From Glandiceps talaboti (taxonomy: Eukaryota > Hemichordata > Enteropneusta > Spengelidae): DNA of 64,000 bases. Below are positions 37,601 to 49,265 of the stretch, piece after piece (the first letter of the stretch is position 1; every line of letters begins with the position of its first letter). Both the position numbers and the translations under genes were made by a program. The notes beneath the pieces were generated by a model. It was not told the DNA's origin and did no database searches. It saw only the letters and a list, made by a program, of their open reading frames with translations. Location of the stretch: positions 24,605,723 to 24,669,722 of the forward strand of contig NC_135556.1 of the NCBI RefSeq assembly GCF_964340395.1, written 5' to 3'.

Positions 37601-40600
37601 GATGAGAATAACATGGTTGCTAGGAAACCATATCATGGGTTGAGCTGCATCTGAAGGTTGTAGAGTCAATGACCACTAATGCAATGTACATGTACTGCAC
37701 ATGATGTATGAACAGATAAATGACAACTGATAAACATAACTGGAGATTGTGGACAAAACCCCCACACCATATAATTTATCTCTTCAGTAATACTCGTAAT
37801 GATATGAACATGTGAATATTGAGTTGATAAGAATGTTTTCAGTTCATGAGTTGTATATATAAAATAATTGACTGATGAGGGACGGATAGTAAGTTGCTAT
37901 CATGAATTGGAATTCAATGTTTAGTTTCATAACGACTGCTTTTATTACCTGTTGTGTTAACATGAGAAATCCACTCCTGTGAAACTATATCACATTTATA
38001 TACATGTATTTACATGTCAACAAAAGAACCCCCTCCCTCACCCCCCTCCCACACACACACTCACTTTGTGACATTATTTTAACAAAACAACTAAATAAAA
38101 TAAACTGTAATTTCAAATTGTGTTAAAATATTATGGGCTATACATATATGGATAAAGTTAATCACTTGTGGTGTGTAGAAGGAGTGTTTTTACCACAATT
38201 GGTCAATTAGTCATCCATGATCTTTGGGTCAAATAAAATAGCATCATCCTTCAACACTTAGAAGTTAGGGAATTTAAATTTAAATTTTTTGTCATATAGT
38301 ATTGTATCGAGGTTTTACTGATAATTAGCTGTATTTCTTAAGAAATGTACGGACATTAAACTCAGGATATCATATATCACACACGTACAAGCCAAATTAA
38401 ATGCATTTGAACAAAATATTATGGGCTATATATCCTGACAATCATCATTTATCCTGTAGAGCTCAAAATGTGTCAAGTTCACCAGTTAACTCTTCCTGAT
38501 ATTAATAACTTACGATTGAGTAGATAAATTATTCTGCATGGGTATAAATATTATAATTATATTATTTCCCCATATTATTCATCAGTCAGAAAATACTAGT
38601 ACACATCTTTGACTCAAAGTGACAAGGGCCCTTAGGTAACTTCATATTTAGCTGAATGAAGAAAAATACTGGGGAATAAAATTTCAATGCTATCATATAA
38701 TCACTTAGTATACATTATCCATTGCCATGTTTTTCCCACTGAAATCATTCATCAAGTGCCTAGGGTTGGGCTCAAGAAAACCTTAAAGTTTGGTTGAGTG
38801 GTGCCCACACATGTTTTAAATTTTGGCTTTATCAAACTGACTATCTTGTGATTTGATATCATTACTTCTGAGTTGAGGTCAACACAACCCACTTTTTAAA
38901 GGCCATTAACTCTTGATCAACAATGATTCACAATACTTCGAATACTGGTTTGTCAACTTCATGTTGTGTCATCTTTGAACTTCCTTTCCCACATAAGATA
39001 ACAATGATCAGCTATTACCAGGACACACAGATAACAGGACCTAACCTTTCATCATCTTCCTATCAACCTAACCCCTGTATTTCCGTTCTTTGTCAACTCC
39101 AGCTAGCCATGTATATAAACATACCCCATACTTGGGTTGGTATGTAACATGTATCTAGATAGCTTGTTTTGACTGCTATTACAAAAAGCTGTAGTCAATG
39201 AATGCAAACTAACTGACCCCCAGTCACCAGGCTACTCCTCCTGGGTATGTTTTCAGTTTTTAAACCATCAAAATAACCACAGGTCAACAAGTAAAACATG
39301 TCTGATACCAAATGTTTTCAATATCTGTCAGTCAGTCATTGGACATTGTAATGTGTTCCATTCCCTTTCAGTATACACATTTATACAGGTTTGTTGTTGA
39401 ATTTGAAATTTACAAAAATCATAAAATATTAACTTTAAGTGAAAATAATAAAATAAGTGATTATCATAAACTACAACATATCTACTTTTTTACAATAAAA
39501 AAGTACAAAATGCATATTATGTTACAAAAACGTGCAAAGTTAGGCTTTACTGTAAACAAGAAAACAACTGATTTCTATTATAAAGAATATATTTCAATCT
39601 CATCTATCACAGCACAACAATACAAAGTATATGATCATACAGTGTCACTTACATACAAAATGTATTACACATACACATAGACATTTCATCATGCCTAGAG
39701 CACTACTGAACCTCAGTACAGTTGTGCTAAAAGTCAAACATTAGGAAACTACCTTCCATGAAATAGACGTTATAGTGAATTAATTTTTCTGCAGAACTAA
39801 AAGACGAAACATATACTATAATATCTGCCACTTTCAATATTTCCTTAGTATGACTGTAGTAATATTAGTTGTTTTTTTTTCTCCACTTTTAATATTTTTG
39901 CTTCTTCTTGTCAAAAATGTCGAAATCTCCTTAGGTTGGTAGCTGTAACACTTACAATCAATGTGTTGTGAATATCGACAGAGCAGAACCAATTTTGAGA
40001 GTCGTCTACATGTATTCCCTCTACTCAAGGAACAGAGACATTCGAGGGTGTCTCAAGTAGAACACAGAGGATGCTTCACTTGTAACATCTGTAAAATCAA
40101 AATGTCTGATGTGTGTTTTCCACAATGCATAGCTTAGCTATCCATCAAATTCTCTGTCAGAAATGTTGTCCGCTGTATGACCATTCAGGATATCAGTGTA
40201 ATTCAAGCATATGAACTGATAATTATCACCGACAGTTCATGGAAAACTGACTTGACAGTATACTGTAAACCTGAATATTTTCACTACAAGAAAATTTTAC
40301 AGTCTTCAACTAGTTCCAAAAGACTAATGTTTAACACATTTCTATCACCCTGGTGCACTACGTTTATATACAAGAAGGAGGCATCACAGCCACTTCTTAT
40401 TTTTATGTTTTTGTTTTCCAGTGAAATAAATCTTCAGCGAAAGTTTCCAGGTTGCCAGTACCAAACCCTCAACATGTACAGTCTGTAATTGAGGCCTCCT
40501 TAACTTTTGGCAAATAGTCAGTGAACAAAATACACTCAGTATGATAGATCAAATTAATATACACTAAAACTTAGATGTTGCTATAGCATCATATATGTAC

Positions 40601-42092
40601 ATCAGTGAGCAAAAATAGACTAGGTAACTGAGAGTGTAGTGTTTTTTTAATTAGTTACCAATAAATTATGTCATAATAAAATTAATGTCACTTTTTACAT
40701 TATATCTGAATATCAAGTGAGAGCTCTGACAGTAACTAGACATAATACAATATTGAAGAAGGGAATAGTTAAGACTATTTCAAAACAATACTGAAGTAAC
40801 TAGCAAATACCATAAAGTTATAGACTATGCTACAATTAATCAAAGTAGTCTGCTTCTCATTCCTGTTTCTTATAAATTAGCTTTGTTGTAATTTTACACA
40901 TAGTTTTGTGTAAACTGTCTTTCCACTGTACTGTAAAGTCTTATTTCATCACAGACATGTACAATGTATAGCAATTTTGCAGGAGTCTGACCTTTCACCT
41001 TCTATGTAAATTGATATTGACGAATATCACAGTGAGAAAAGACATTCCTGTCTTGTACTTTTTGCTGTTTTTCATCAACATTTTTCCACAGATTCCTAAA
41101 GACTTGTTAATCATACATAGCAGGCAACTCGCTATCATCTCTGAAACAAATACAGTCCACGACTTTATCAGTACTATTTACATACAATGTTCAGTGAATG
41201 CATAGACACTGTATACACTCCCAGGGTGAACTGAAGTGTGTATATGAAGGTCACCCACTTCCCTAGTCTATATACAACATTCCACAAGTAAACTGAACAC
41301 ATGAATTCCAAGACTGTGATGTCAATATTATGTCATCATATTCTTCGTATGGTGTTTTGATATTGTTCACGACACCCGTTATACAACATAAGACATGCTA
41401 ATTGCAATAATCGACATACCAGATACATAGGATTCTACGTAACTTGAGAGATATTGAATTGTAACAATTTTGAACTTTCTGCATTATAAGCTTTATGGAG
41501 CATGATTTTCTTGTATACTGGCAGCATTGTTTGTAGCTATATTTCCAAAACAATAAACTTTCGCATCTGCAGCATTCAACGCTATCCAAAAATTTTCTTT
41601 ACAAAGGCAGTTTAATTACATACAAAGTAATTACAGTTAATCTAATTTTTACTCCATGGAAATGAATGGATGAATTGATAACTACATTATTATGCAACAG
41701 CAGGTATGTTGTACAGCACTCCTGGGACACAAATTATACAATTTTATACTAATTTCAAAATACAAAATTACTGTTTTCAAAACATCTTCCCCAGGTCTTG
41801 ATGCAGATGTGATATGGAAAAAAAGTTACACTATAGATGACATAAAACCTAGTGAGTTCACCATGTGTGATGTTTTCATAAAGTCACTCAGGAGTGAACC
41901 TCTGTTTCAAAACAACCTAATAAATCATTACATCTCATGTCATAACTAGAATCTGGATTTTATCAAACTTCTGGCATTTTTCTTTGAACAACATTAAAGT
42001 TCTGCAGTTTCAAAACTTTGGGATGAGAACAACGATGAAAACTTACCCTCTCCACGCACACACATGGCACACTTGGAACGACGTTTAGCCAT
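13656..42092 (-). CDS. CRACD/CRACDL-like capping-protein-inhibiting actin regulator with C-terminal LIM domain
   Basis: Exons in transcription order are 42092-42047, 22777-22553, 20912-20723, 20269-20125, 19870-19691, 17877-17839, 16804-16732, 16102-15972, 15595-15439, 15187-14259 and 14006-13656 (stop TAA). All junctions keep phase and sum to 2,466 nt, an 821-aa protein. Matches to vertebrate CRACD (KIAA1211) from memory: the basic KTPKLKSIRKIFKWK segment near residues 101-115, SHDSVFNPD at 169-177, LSNEAALYKRSIAPKTRR at 316-333, and a Trp motif SWVAMAKQRQKNRED starting at 659. Vertebrate CRACD inhibits actin capping protein at the leading edge. Residues 752-803 form a complete LIM zinc-binding domain. 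Most of the rest is charged and low in complexity. The first exon is the least certain part, and alternatives are listed separately. Identity as CRACD-like is an inference from these motifs. Confidence 0.82.
14259..15187 (-). CDS. Large charged exon of the CRACD-like gene
   Basis: This 929-nt exon covers residues 396-705. It is rich in Lys, Glu and Ser, with two KIRxFSER repeats (KIRAFSEREHESG, KIRTFSERRASEESG) just before the PSWVAMAKQRQK motif. Its C-terminal stretch is a highly charged KE/DK region predicted to be helical or disordered. Donor AAG|GTATTT, acceptor TTTCAG. Confidence 0.9.
16203..16233. repeat. Poly-G tract
   Basis: About 22 consecutive G within a G-rich stretch, followed by (GAC)n, in an intron of the CRACD-like gene. 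Confidence 0.95.
17099..17152. repeat. Poly-C/poly-A tract
   Basis: A CCCCCC run followed by about 45 nearly uninterrupted A. It is intronic to the CRACD-like gene and could be the tail of an old retroposed element, but no body is recognisable. Confidence 0.9.
17839..17877 (-). CDS. 39-nt candidate mini-exon of the CRACD-like gene
   Basis: An ATCAACAG acceptor and an ACG|GTAAAT donor flank 39 nt encoding VFVTKRQPITRRT. It is in phase 0 on both sides, so the flanking exons (SMDDE and KSLNSS) also join directly if it is skipped. The composition is basic, like its surroundings. It may be a constitutive or cassette exon. Confidence 0.55.
19450..19530. repeat. 30-bp tandem repeat, ~2.5 copies
   Basis: A CTTTTAGTCTTTAGAACATA-based unit is repeated almost identically and then once partially. 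Intronic in the CRACD-like gene. Confidence 0.9.
19940..20030 (+). mobile_element. tRNA-derived SINE head (remnant)
   Basis: A-box-like TAGTTCATTTGG (19946-19957) and B-box-like AATTCGAGTCC (19987-19997) are 41 nt apart, followed by TGGCGTTGGC. This matches tRNA-derived SINE architecture. It lies in an intron of the CRACD-like gene. Boundaries are approximate. Confidence 0.5.
20465..20720. repeat. Diverged ~45-bp repeat
   Basis: Several degenerate copies of a unit containing AAGACTCCCTAAG and TTGTAAATTCA. Intronic in the CRACD-like gene. Confidence 0.6.
21430..22128. repeat. 47-bp AT-rich minisatellite
   Basis: About 14-15 copies of a 47-bp unit built on TTTTATAACACTTTAGTAAA followed by CATATTTATTTTATAATATTT. 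Copies are very similar (GGTAG/TTTAG/TGTAG variants). Intronic in the CRACD-like gene. Confidence 0.97.
22132..22205 (+). mobile_element. Possible tRNA-like SINE remnant
   Basis: TAGTTCAGTAAGTAAGG resembles an A box, and GGGTTCAACCG about 30 nt later resembles a B box. It abuts the end of the 47-bp minisatellite. The match is weaker than the elements at 4.5 and 19.9 kb. Confidence 0.3.
24440..24575. repeat. 18-bp GT-rich minisatellite
   Basis: Six to seven copies of a unit like TGTGTGGATGTGTGAATG. It creates repetitive open frames on both strands that are not genes. Confidence 0.93.
25155..25205 (+). other. Near-perfect hairpin
   Basis: Left arm TTCTG-(A)-CCATTAAGTGTTCATT, 8-nt loop TTATCTTT, right arm AATGAACGCTTAGTGG-CAGAA. 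The 21-bp stem has one bulged A and two positions that are G:U pairs in a plus-strand transcript. It could be a pre-miRNA-like hairpin or the core of a foldback element. I do not recognise a known miRNA. Confidence 0.55.
26642..26660 (-). CDS. Weak alternative first exon (MGIIDF) of the CRACD-like gene
   Basis: A start in strong Kozak context (GTTGCCATGGGG) gives MGIIDF and then a G|GTAAG donor in phase 1, compatible with the exon at 22777. It is only 19 nt of coding sequence, so chance is a serious alternative. Confidence 0.2.
28595..28655. repeat. (GT)n microsatellite
   Basis: A long GT dinucleotide run with flanking GTAT variants, in intron 1 of the CRACD-like gene. Confidence 0.97.
31598..31905. 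repeat. Tandem duplication, ~178-bp period
   Basis: AGATTTTACACTTTCCTG starts a ~120-bp segment at 31,598 and again at 31,776 with few differences. The spacer between them carries a partial extra copy (TGAGTTGTGACTT then GGTTCAAGTGTCAC). Confidence 0.9.
32308..32372. repeat. (GT)n microsatellite
   Basis: A GT run interrupted by ATGT and CTGT variants. Confidence 0.95.
33692..33978. repeat. Diverged tandem duplication, ~176-bp period
   Basis: Segments starting CTGTTATCTAACAGCTTA (33,692) and CTGTTATCTAAACAGCTTA (33,868) run about 105 bp with moderate divergence. Both end ATGTACCTATTAA. A G-rich tract lies between them. Confidence 0.85.
36652..36742. repeat. ~45-bp tandem duplication
   Basis: Two copies of GAAACTGAGCTATA followed by TGTTGAGAGCGATCTTGAAA-type sequence, with one short indel. 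Confidence 0.85.
42047..42092 (-). CDS. Candidate first coding exon of the CRACD-like gene (MAKRR form)
   Basis: An ATG in the good context CAAAATGG opens MAKRRSKCAMCVRGE and ends G|GTAAGT in phase 1. It exactly fits the phase of the next exon, which starts AT TCA GAT. It makes the whole model 822 codons including stop. No promoter is evident just upstream, so a further 5' non-coding exon is possible. Confidence 0.6.
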
Positions 42093-43724
42093 TTTGGAGA
42101 CTAGAGGTGCAGTGATGACAGGATGTGTATAGTAAGAATTAAGATGGCTGGACGGTTTCAAGTTTATCAAGATATAGTGACTTCCACTGAGAAAGAATGT
42201 GACACCACCAACAAGAACATCATGATGGTTTATTTAAGACCTCCTAACAAACACATCAAAATGATGATGGCTGTTTCCAATTTAAGATGTAGAAGCTGGC
42301 AAGTTTTATTCAAATATGACAATTTTATATGAATACTTTAGTATTTAGCATTTGCACTGGTAACAAATGGTAAATTTGATAATGATAAATCATATTTTAA
42401 GAGAGTAATCATGACTTTGTTTTTATGTGATGAAAAACTGTCAAACTAGGTAGTCTTGTTGATTTGCTGGCTGTGGAGGTGGGGATCTGTGGGTGATTTT
42501 ATGACAGAGTAATTCCCTATTCATATTTTTATAGAGTGAAAATAGTTTCAAGTAAACATCATAATCTGCTTAATCCTGTTTTGTGGAACTAGTTATTACT
42601 TATGTACAAACAAATATCCCCTTGAGAGAAAGAAGATTAACGTTTACTTTGGTAGGTTTCAAGATTTAGGGATAGATTATGCACAGAAAGAAAGCTAAAT
42701 TTGTAAAACTGTCCATGTATAGGATATGCTTTTCGATTTCAGTCCCACCCTTCTATCTTAGTTTCCTGATTCAGTCATTGTACCAAGGAAGTTCTACTCT
42801 ATCATATCGTTGAAATAATTATCATAATTTACTGCTTGCTGCCGATATAATTCTATTGCAACCACAGAAAGGAAGTGAGACTGTAAAATCATTGTTGCTG
42901 GTAGTCAGCTGTATGTAAACTTTGAAAAGGAACTAGTTTTAGTACTTTCAGTGGTTATTAATCATATGTAAATTTAAATCATAAATCATGCATTTTTGAT
43001 AATAATTAATAATTCATTTGGAGAATAACTCTTTCTCAGGAAGTAAACATTTCAAAGACACAGAAATACAAATGAGCTGTCACATTCTATAGCCTCAGCT
43101 GCCTGTATGGCAACTCACCATTCTCTCCTCACATCCTTCCATATTCAACAATTTTAAGCTGGCATGGATTCAAGACTAAAATATATTAAAATAAATTATA
43201 ATACATTAACTTAAAACATTAATTTGATTTTAATGTTAATATTTCTCTTTTATTATTGATTTTTGAGTGTCATTTGCTAATTATTTTATGAATATGTAAA
43301 CTTGTACATGTATTAAATGTCTATATCATATATCATATCTGTGAATATAAATATATTTCTATATTTTTATGACCATTCATAAATTCACATTTGAATTTTT
43401 TATGATCACGTTTTCTTACAGGGTTTTCTGCAAAGGTTTGGTTAAAAGGTACTGGTTGAAAACACATGGCAATGAAAGCTGGTAACATTCATATATTTAT
43501 TCTTAATCAGTATAGCAGTCCTCATCAGTCTGTCATACACCATTTATTTTATGTTGTATCTGAGCGTCCCCATGCATTGGCCAACCCCCTTTCCTATTTT
43601 GGAGTATTGACTGATAGGTCAGGATAACACTAATCTTACACAGGTCCAAACTGGACTGATATACATTGATTCATTGCTAACCTGTACATAGTATATCTGA
43701 TCAACACATCACATATCAGCCACC

Positions 43725-46567
43725 CAAACAAACTAAGGTAAGAGTGACCATAAACAAACTACTTGGTAAAAGTGACCATAAACAAGCTAAGGTAAGAGTG
43801 ACCATAAACAAGCTAAGGTAAGAGTGACCATAAACAATCTAAGGTAAGAGTGACCATAAACAAACTAAGGTAAGAGTGACCATAAACAAACTAAGGTAAG
43901 AGTGACCATAAACAAACTAAGGTAAGAGTGACCATATACAAACTAAGGTAAGAGTGACCATAAACAAACTAAGGTAAAAGTGACCATAAACAAACTACGG
44001 TAAAAGTGACCATAAACAAACTACGGTAAGAGTGACCATATACAAACTACTTGGTAAAAGTGACCATAAACAAACTAAGGTAAAAGTGACCATAAACAAT
44101 CTAAGGTAAGAGTGACCATAAACAAACTAAGGTAAGAGTGACCATAAACAAACTAAGGTAAGAGTGACCATAAACAAACTAAGGTAAGAGTGACCATATA
44201 CAAACTACGGTAAGAGTGACCATATACAAACTACTTGGTAAAAGTGACCATAAACAAACTAAGGTAAGAGTGACCATAAACAAACTAAGGTAAGAGTGAC
44301 CATAAACAAACTAAGGTAAGAGTGACCATAAACAAACTAAGGTAAGAGTGACCATATACAAACTACGGTAAGAGTGACCATAAACAAACTAAGGTAAGAG
44401 TGACCATAAACAAACTAAGGTAAGAGTGACCATAAACAAACTAAGGTAAGAGTGACCATAAACAATCTAAGGTAAGAGTGACCATAAACAAACTAAGGTA
44501 AGAGTGACCATAAACAAACTAAGGTAAGAGTGACCATAAACAATCTAAGGTAAGAGTGACCATATACAAACTAAGGTAAGAGTGACCATATACAAACTAA
44601 GGTAAGAGTGACCATAAACAATCTAAGGTAAGAGTGACCATAAACAAACTAAGGTAAGAGTGACCATATACAAACTACGGTAAGAGTGACCATAAACAAA
44701 CTAAGGTAAGAGTGACCATATACAAACTAAGGTAAGAGTGACCATAAACAAACTAAGGTAAGAGTGACCATATACAAACTAAGGTAAGAGTGACCATAAA
44801 CAAACTAAGGTAAGAGTGACCATAAACAAACTAAGGTAAGAGTGACCATATACAAACTACGGTAAGAGTGACCATATACAAACTACTTGGTAAAAGTGAC
44901 CATAAACAAACTAAGGTAAGAGTGACCATAAACAAACTAAGGTAAGAGTGACCATAAACAAACTAAGGTAAGAGTGACCATAAACAAACTAAGGTAAGAG
45001 TGACCATATACAAACTACGGTAAGAGTGACCATAAACAAACTAAGGTAAGAGTGACCATAAACAAACTAAGGTAAGAGTGACCATAAACAAACTAAGGTA
45101 AGAGTGACCATAAACAAACTAAGGTAAGAGTGACCATAAACAAACTACTTGGTAAAAGTGACCATAAACAAGCTAAGGTAAGAGTGACCATAAACAAACT
45201 ACGGTAAAAGTGACCATAAACAATCTAAGGTAAAAGTGACCATATACAAACTAAGGTAAGAGTGACCATATACAAACTAAGGTAAAAGTGACCATAAACA
45301 ATCTAAGGTAAGAGTGACCATAAACAAACTAAGGTAAGAGTGACCATAAACAAACTAAGGTAAGAGTGACCATAAACAATCTAAGGTAAGAGTGACCATA
45401 TACAAACTAAGGTAAGAGTGACCATATACAAACTAAGGTAAGAGTGACCATATACAAACTAAGGTAAGAGTGACCATAAACAAACTAAGGTAAGAGTGAC
45501 CATATACAAACTAAGGTAAGAGTGACCATATACAAACTAAGGTAAGAGTGACCATATACAAACTAAGGTAAGAGTGACCATAAACAAACTAAGGTAAGAG
45601 TGACCATATACAAACTAAGGTAAGAGTGACCATAAACAAACTAAGGTAAGAGTGACCATAAACAAACTAAGGTAAGAGTGACCATATACAAACTAAGGTA
45701 AGAGTGACCATAAACAAACTAAGGTAAGAGTGACCATATACAAACTAAGGTAAGAGTGACCATAAACAAACTAAGGTAAGAGTGACCATATACAAACTAA
45801 GGTAAGAGTGACCATATACAAACTACGGTAAGAGTGACCATATACAAACTAAGGTAAGAGTGACCATATACAAACTAAGGTAAGAGTGACCATATACAAA
45901 CTAAGGTAAGAGTGACCATATACAAACTAAGGTAAAAGTGACCATATACAAACTAAGGTAAGAGTGACCATATACAAACTACGGTAAGAGTGACCATATA
46001 CAAACTAAGGTAAGAGTGACCATATACAAACTAAGGTAAGAGTGACCATATACAAACTACGGTAAGAGTGACCATAAACAAACTAAGGTAAGAGTGACCA
46101 TAAACAAACTAAGGTAAGAGTGACCATATACAAACTACTTGGTAAAAGTGACCATAAACAAGCTAAGGTAAGAGTGACCATATACAAACTACGGTAAGAG
46201 TGACCATAAACAAACTAAGGTAAGAGTGACCATATACAATCTAAGGTAAGAGTGACCATAAACAAACTACGGTAAAAGTGACCATAAACAAACTAAGGTA
46301 AAAGTGACCATATACAAACTACTTGGTAAAAGTGACCATAAACAAACTAAGGTAAGAATGACCATAAACAATCTAAGGTAAGAGTGACCATAAACAAACT
46401 AAGGTAAGAGTGACCATAAACAAACTAAGGTAAGAGTGACCATAAACAATCTAAGGTAAGAGTGACCATAAACAAACTAAGGTAAAAGTGACCATAAACA
46501 AACTAAGGTAAGAGTGACCATAAACAATCCATATATATATAAAGGTAAGAGTGACCATAAACAATCT
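43725..46567. repeat. 2.8-kb array of a 26-bp satellite
   Basis: About 105-110 head-to-tail copies of a 26-bp unit containing CTAAGGTAAGAGTGACCATA and AACAAA. Variant positions are few: TAAACA/TATACA, AAACT/AATCT/AAGCT, AAGG/ACGG/ACTTGG and GTAAGA/GTAAAA. Longer variant strings recur, which suggests higher-order duplication. It lies between the MFNK and MAKRR candidate first exons of the CRACD-like gene. Confidence 0.98.
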
Positions 46568-47940
46568 ACTTATTGCGACATGGTTATAATATCTGTTAAA
46601 CAATTACCAAATCATAAAATGAAATCTTCTAGTCTTGTGTGATTAAGAATTGATATTTAGATATATATACATTTTTAAATCAACACAAGCGATGAACCGA
46701 GGAAGCAGTCATCAGCCACTTTTGTCAATCTGAGGTAGGTAGCCTGGAATATTGTAAATCACAATTCATGTATTATTTACTATACTGTAGATATATAAAT
46801 TTTACATTTCACAATGAACTTTGTATTGAGAGATTATATACTATTCGACTAGTTCATTTCCTGATAACTGAAAAGTTGATAATTAAAATTATTTAAAGCT
46901 TAACACAGGTGATGAAATGATAACAAAGTCATCATATTCTTGAAGTCATTGCTAAACTGATGTAGATACGAGCATTAGCCACAACTAGTGACTGCATATT
47001 CTTTATAATACGCATTAATTCATATATAATGATAAACTTTGAGAAATCATCTACTATTGATAAGGAGATAGCTATTAAATTCTCGGGAGACTCATGATTT
47101 AATATGTTCAAAATGAGTAATGCAGAACCCCATGAATATTTCACTTTCTGTTAATGATAAGCTTTGGGATTCAAGAACGGAGGATGTAAACATGAAACCT
47201 TTGGAGGTTTGACATTTAGGTATTCTTTGCTGTTGGCATAATTAATAAATACTATCTATGTGTGTATAGCCATAGTATCAATTCATACAGGTAGGAGTAA
47301 ACACCATTCTGTACCCAACTGAGTTAGAAAATGACGTAAACATTGAATCTTTCATATCTTTCTAATATTTAATGATAAGCTTTGGGAAATCATACATCTA
47401 TCATTCAATCATGAGAATAGATTGATTAAATCCTTTCATGAGATATTCAACCAGACCTACCGACATTATACATTTCACTGACAATAGCTATATAAAATGT
47501 TTGGATAGTTTTTTAACATATATATATATTAATATGGATGAAAGATATATTTATCACAAGTAGGAATTCTTACATGTCCAAATATTTTGTTTAGACGCCA
47601 TTGAATTCTTCAATATATTGTGAAACCAAACTGATAAATCCCGATGGATATGTGTAAATTAGTTTCATTCTTGATGTTATGCATTCTAAGTATATTGAAT
47701 CACTTTCAGGAAAATTGTTGTGTAGCTGCATGTATTTACACTTAATTAGTGTAGGGGGGGGGGGGGGAGCAGACCTAGTATGAGTTGTCATCATGTTTAT
47801 GACACAGTATAGTGTGTACAGCTAGAGACATGTAATATGCACAATAGGTGACTAAATATAAGGTAATTAAGGTATCTTGGCAACTAACTTTTAAGTCATT
47901 TTATGTAGCAACTGAAAACTGTCCGGTTATAATCACTGCC

Positions 47941-48192
47941 AATAGGGAACTTGCAAACCCGCCATGTTGAATGTTGCATCATGGGAAAGGTGATAATAAA
48001 CACTAATCAAATAGTATTGTAAACAATAATGTTACATTGTTTTTAACCACAAATGCTCAATTCATAGTCACCCGGACCATTGTGGGAGGTTTTTTTTATC
48101 AGTAGCTCCTGATTAGGTATTACGATAACCACAAATAATCCCATAGTCCTTTGCACCTGAGCATGCTCAGTCTGGACTGCAAGTTCCCTATT
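47941..48192. mobile_element. MITE-like element with 15-bp terminal inverted repeats
   Basis: AATAGGGAACTTGCA at 47941-47955 is matched by its exact reverse complement TGCAAGTTCCCTATT at 48178-48192. The 252-bp length and absence of coding sequence suit a non-autonomous DNA transposon. The target-site duplication is ambiguous, because the terminal AA/TT could belong to it. Confidence 0.6.
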
Positions 48193-49014
48193 TATAGAAA
48201 CCATGTCAAATATATATTACCAATGAAAAGACTACTATGACCAAAACATGTAACTTTATCTGGTTAGCTTTTGGAAACTGTTTTACTATTGATAAGACCA
48301 TGGCAGATTTACTGAATATCTGACATTTACTAAAAAGGCTATCAAATTGTGTGGGCATATCCTGTTCAGGTATATCTATGGATTCATTGCATTTGATAAG
48401 AAATGCAACATCTATATACATACCATAAAATCTATGGATTTCCTGGTTTTCATTCCAAAAGACAGTTCCCTCTTGTCAGTATATCAATCTGGAATATAAC
48501 CTTTGGACAAGGCTCTTTTGTTTGCTAGTACTTTAGTATTTGTAACTATGTGGTTTACTTTTCTATTCCATTCTAGTTTCCAAATAACTGACTTTTTGTT
48601 GTACACACAAAGGTACAAGAAAACAAATTAAATGTACATGCTTTAATTTGTGTTTTGGGATTACCACATTTCAGGAAGTAGTTAGACAACATATCTGACA
48701 TACCTACATGTACATCTAGGGTAGCTTTAAACAATTGACAAATGCATATGTATGTTTGCTGTATAAAGGGAAATAGTTACAGTGTGAAAATTAAGTGGGT
48801 CTCTGTGTGAAGTACTTCTTACTGCATGACTTGCATACATGTATATAGTCACGCTGCCACAGACATTAGGACAGACAAATCTTTTACTTTAACGTTCACT
48901 TGCATTATCAAGGCTTGAATTTAACCTATGTGCTGGATAGTCAGATTCAGCCAAGTGAACTGATAAAGTTACAATTTGCTATTGTTTATACAGACTACCA
49001 CCTTAAAAATCTGG

Positions 49015-49265
49015 TAGCCTGCTACATGTAGATATGATGTTTAGTAGTCTATGTGTCCTGGACTAGTAGGACTCCGACTAGTGCTAAACTGGTACTCTAG
49101 ATACAATGGTTAGTAGTCTGTATTCCCTGGACTACTACTAATCTTGTAGTCAAGATACACTGTTTAGTAGTCTATATGCCCTGGACTACTGCTAATGTTG
49201 TAGTCAAGATACAATGTTTAGTAGTCTATGTGCCCTGGACTACTGCTAATCTGGTAGTCTAAATT
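49015..49265. repeat. Degenerate ~57-bp tandem repeat
   Basis: Four to five copies of a unit containing TTTAGTAGTCTATGTGCCCT then GGACTACTGCTAATCTGGTA-type sequence. Confidence 0.85.

Larger units (their letters stand above)
22778..42046 (-). other. Intron 1 of the CRACD-like gene (~19.3 kb)
   Basis: This long interval has no other convincing exon on either strand. It contains microsatellites (24.44-24.57, 28.60-28.65, 32.31-32.37 kb), a G-rich tract at 28.22-28.25 kb, tandem duplications at 31.6-31.9 and 33.7-34.0 kb, a hairpin at 25.16-25.20 kb and a degraded palindrome near 34.4 kb. The rest is AT-rich sequence I cannot assign. Confidence 0.6.

Noticed and set aside
43725-46567. CRISPR array
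   Set aside because: The units are contiguous 26-bp repeats without unique spacers, in an animal genome. It is a satellite.
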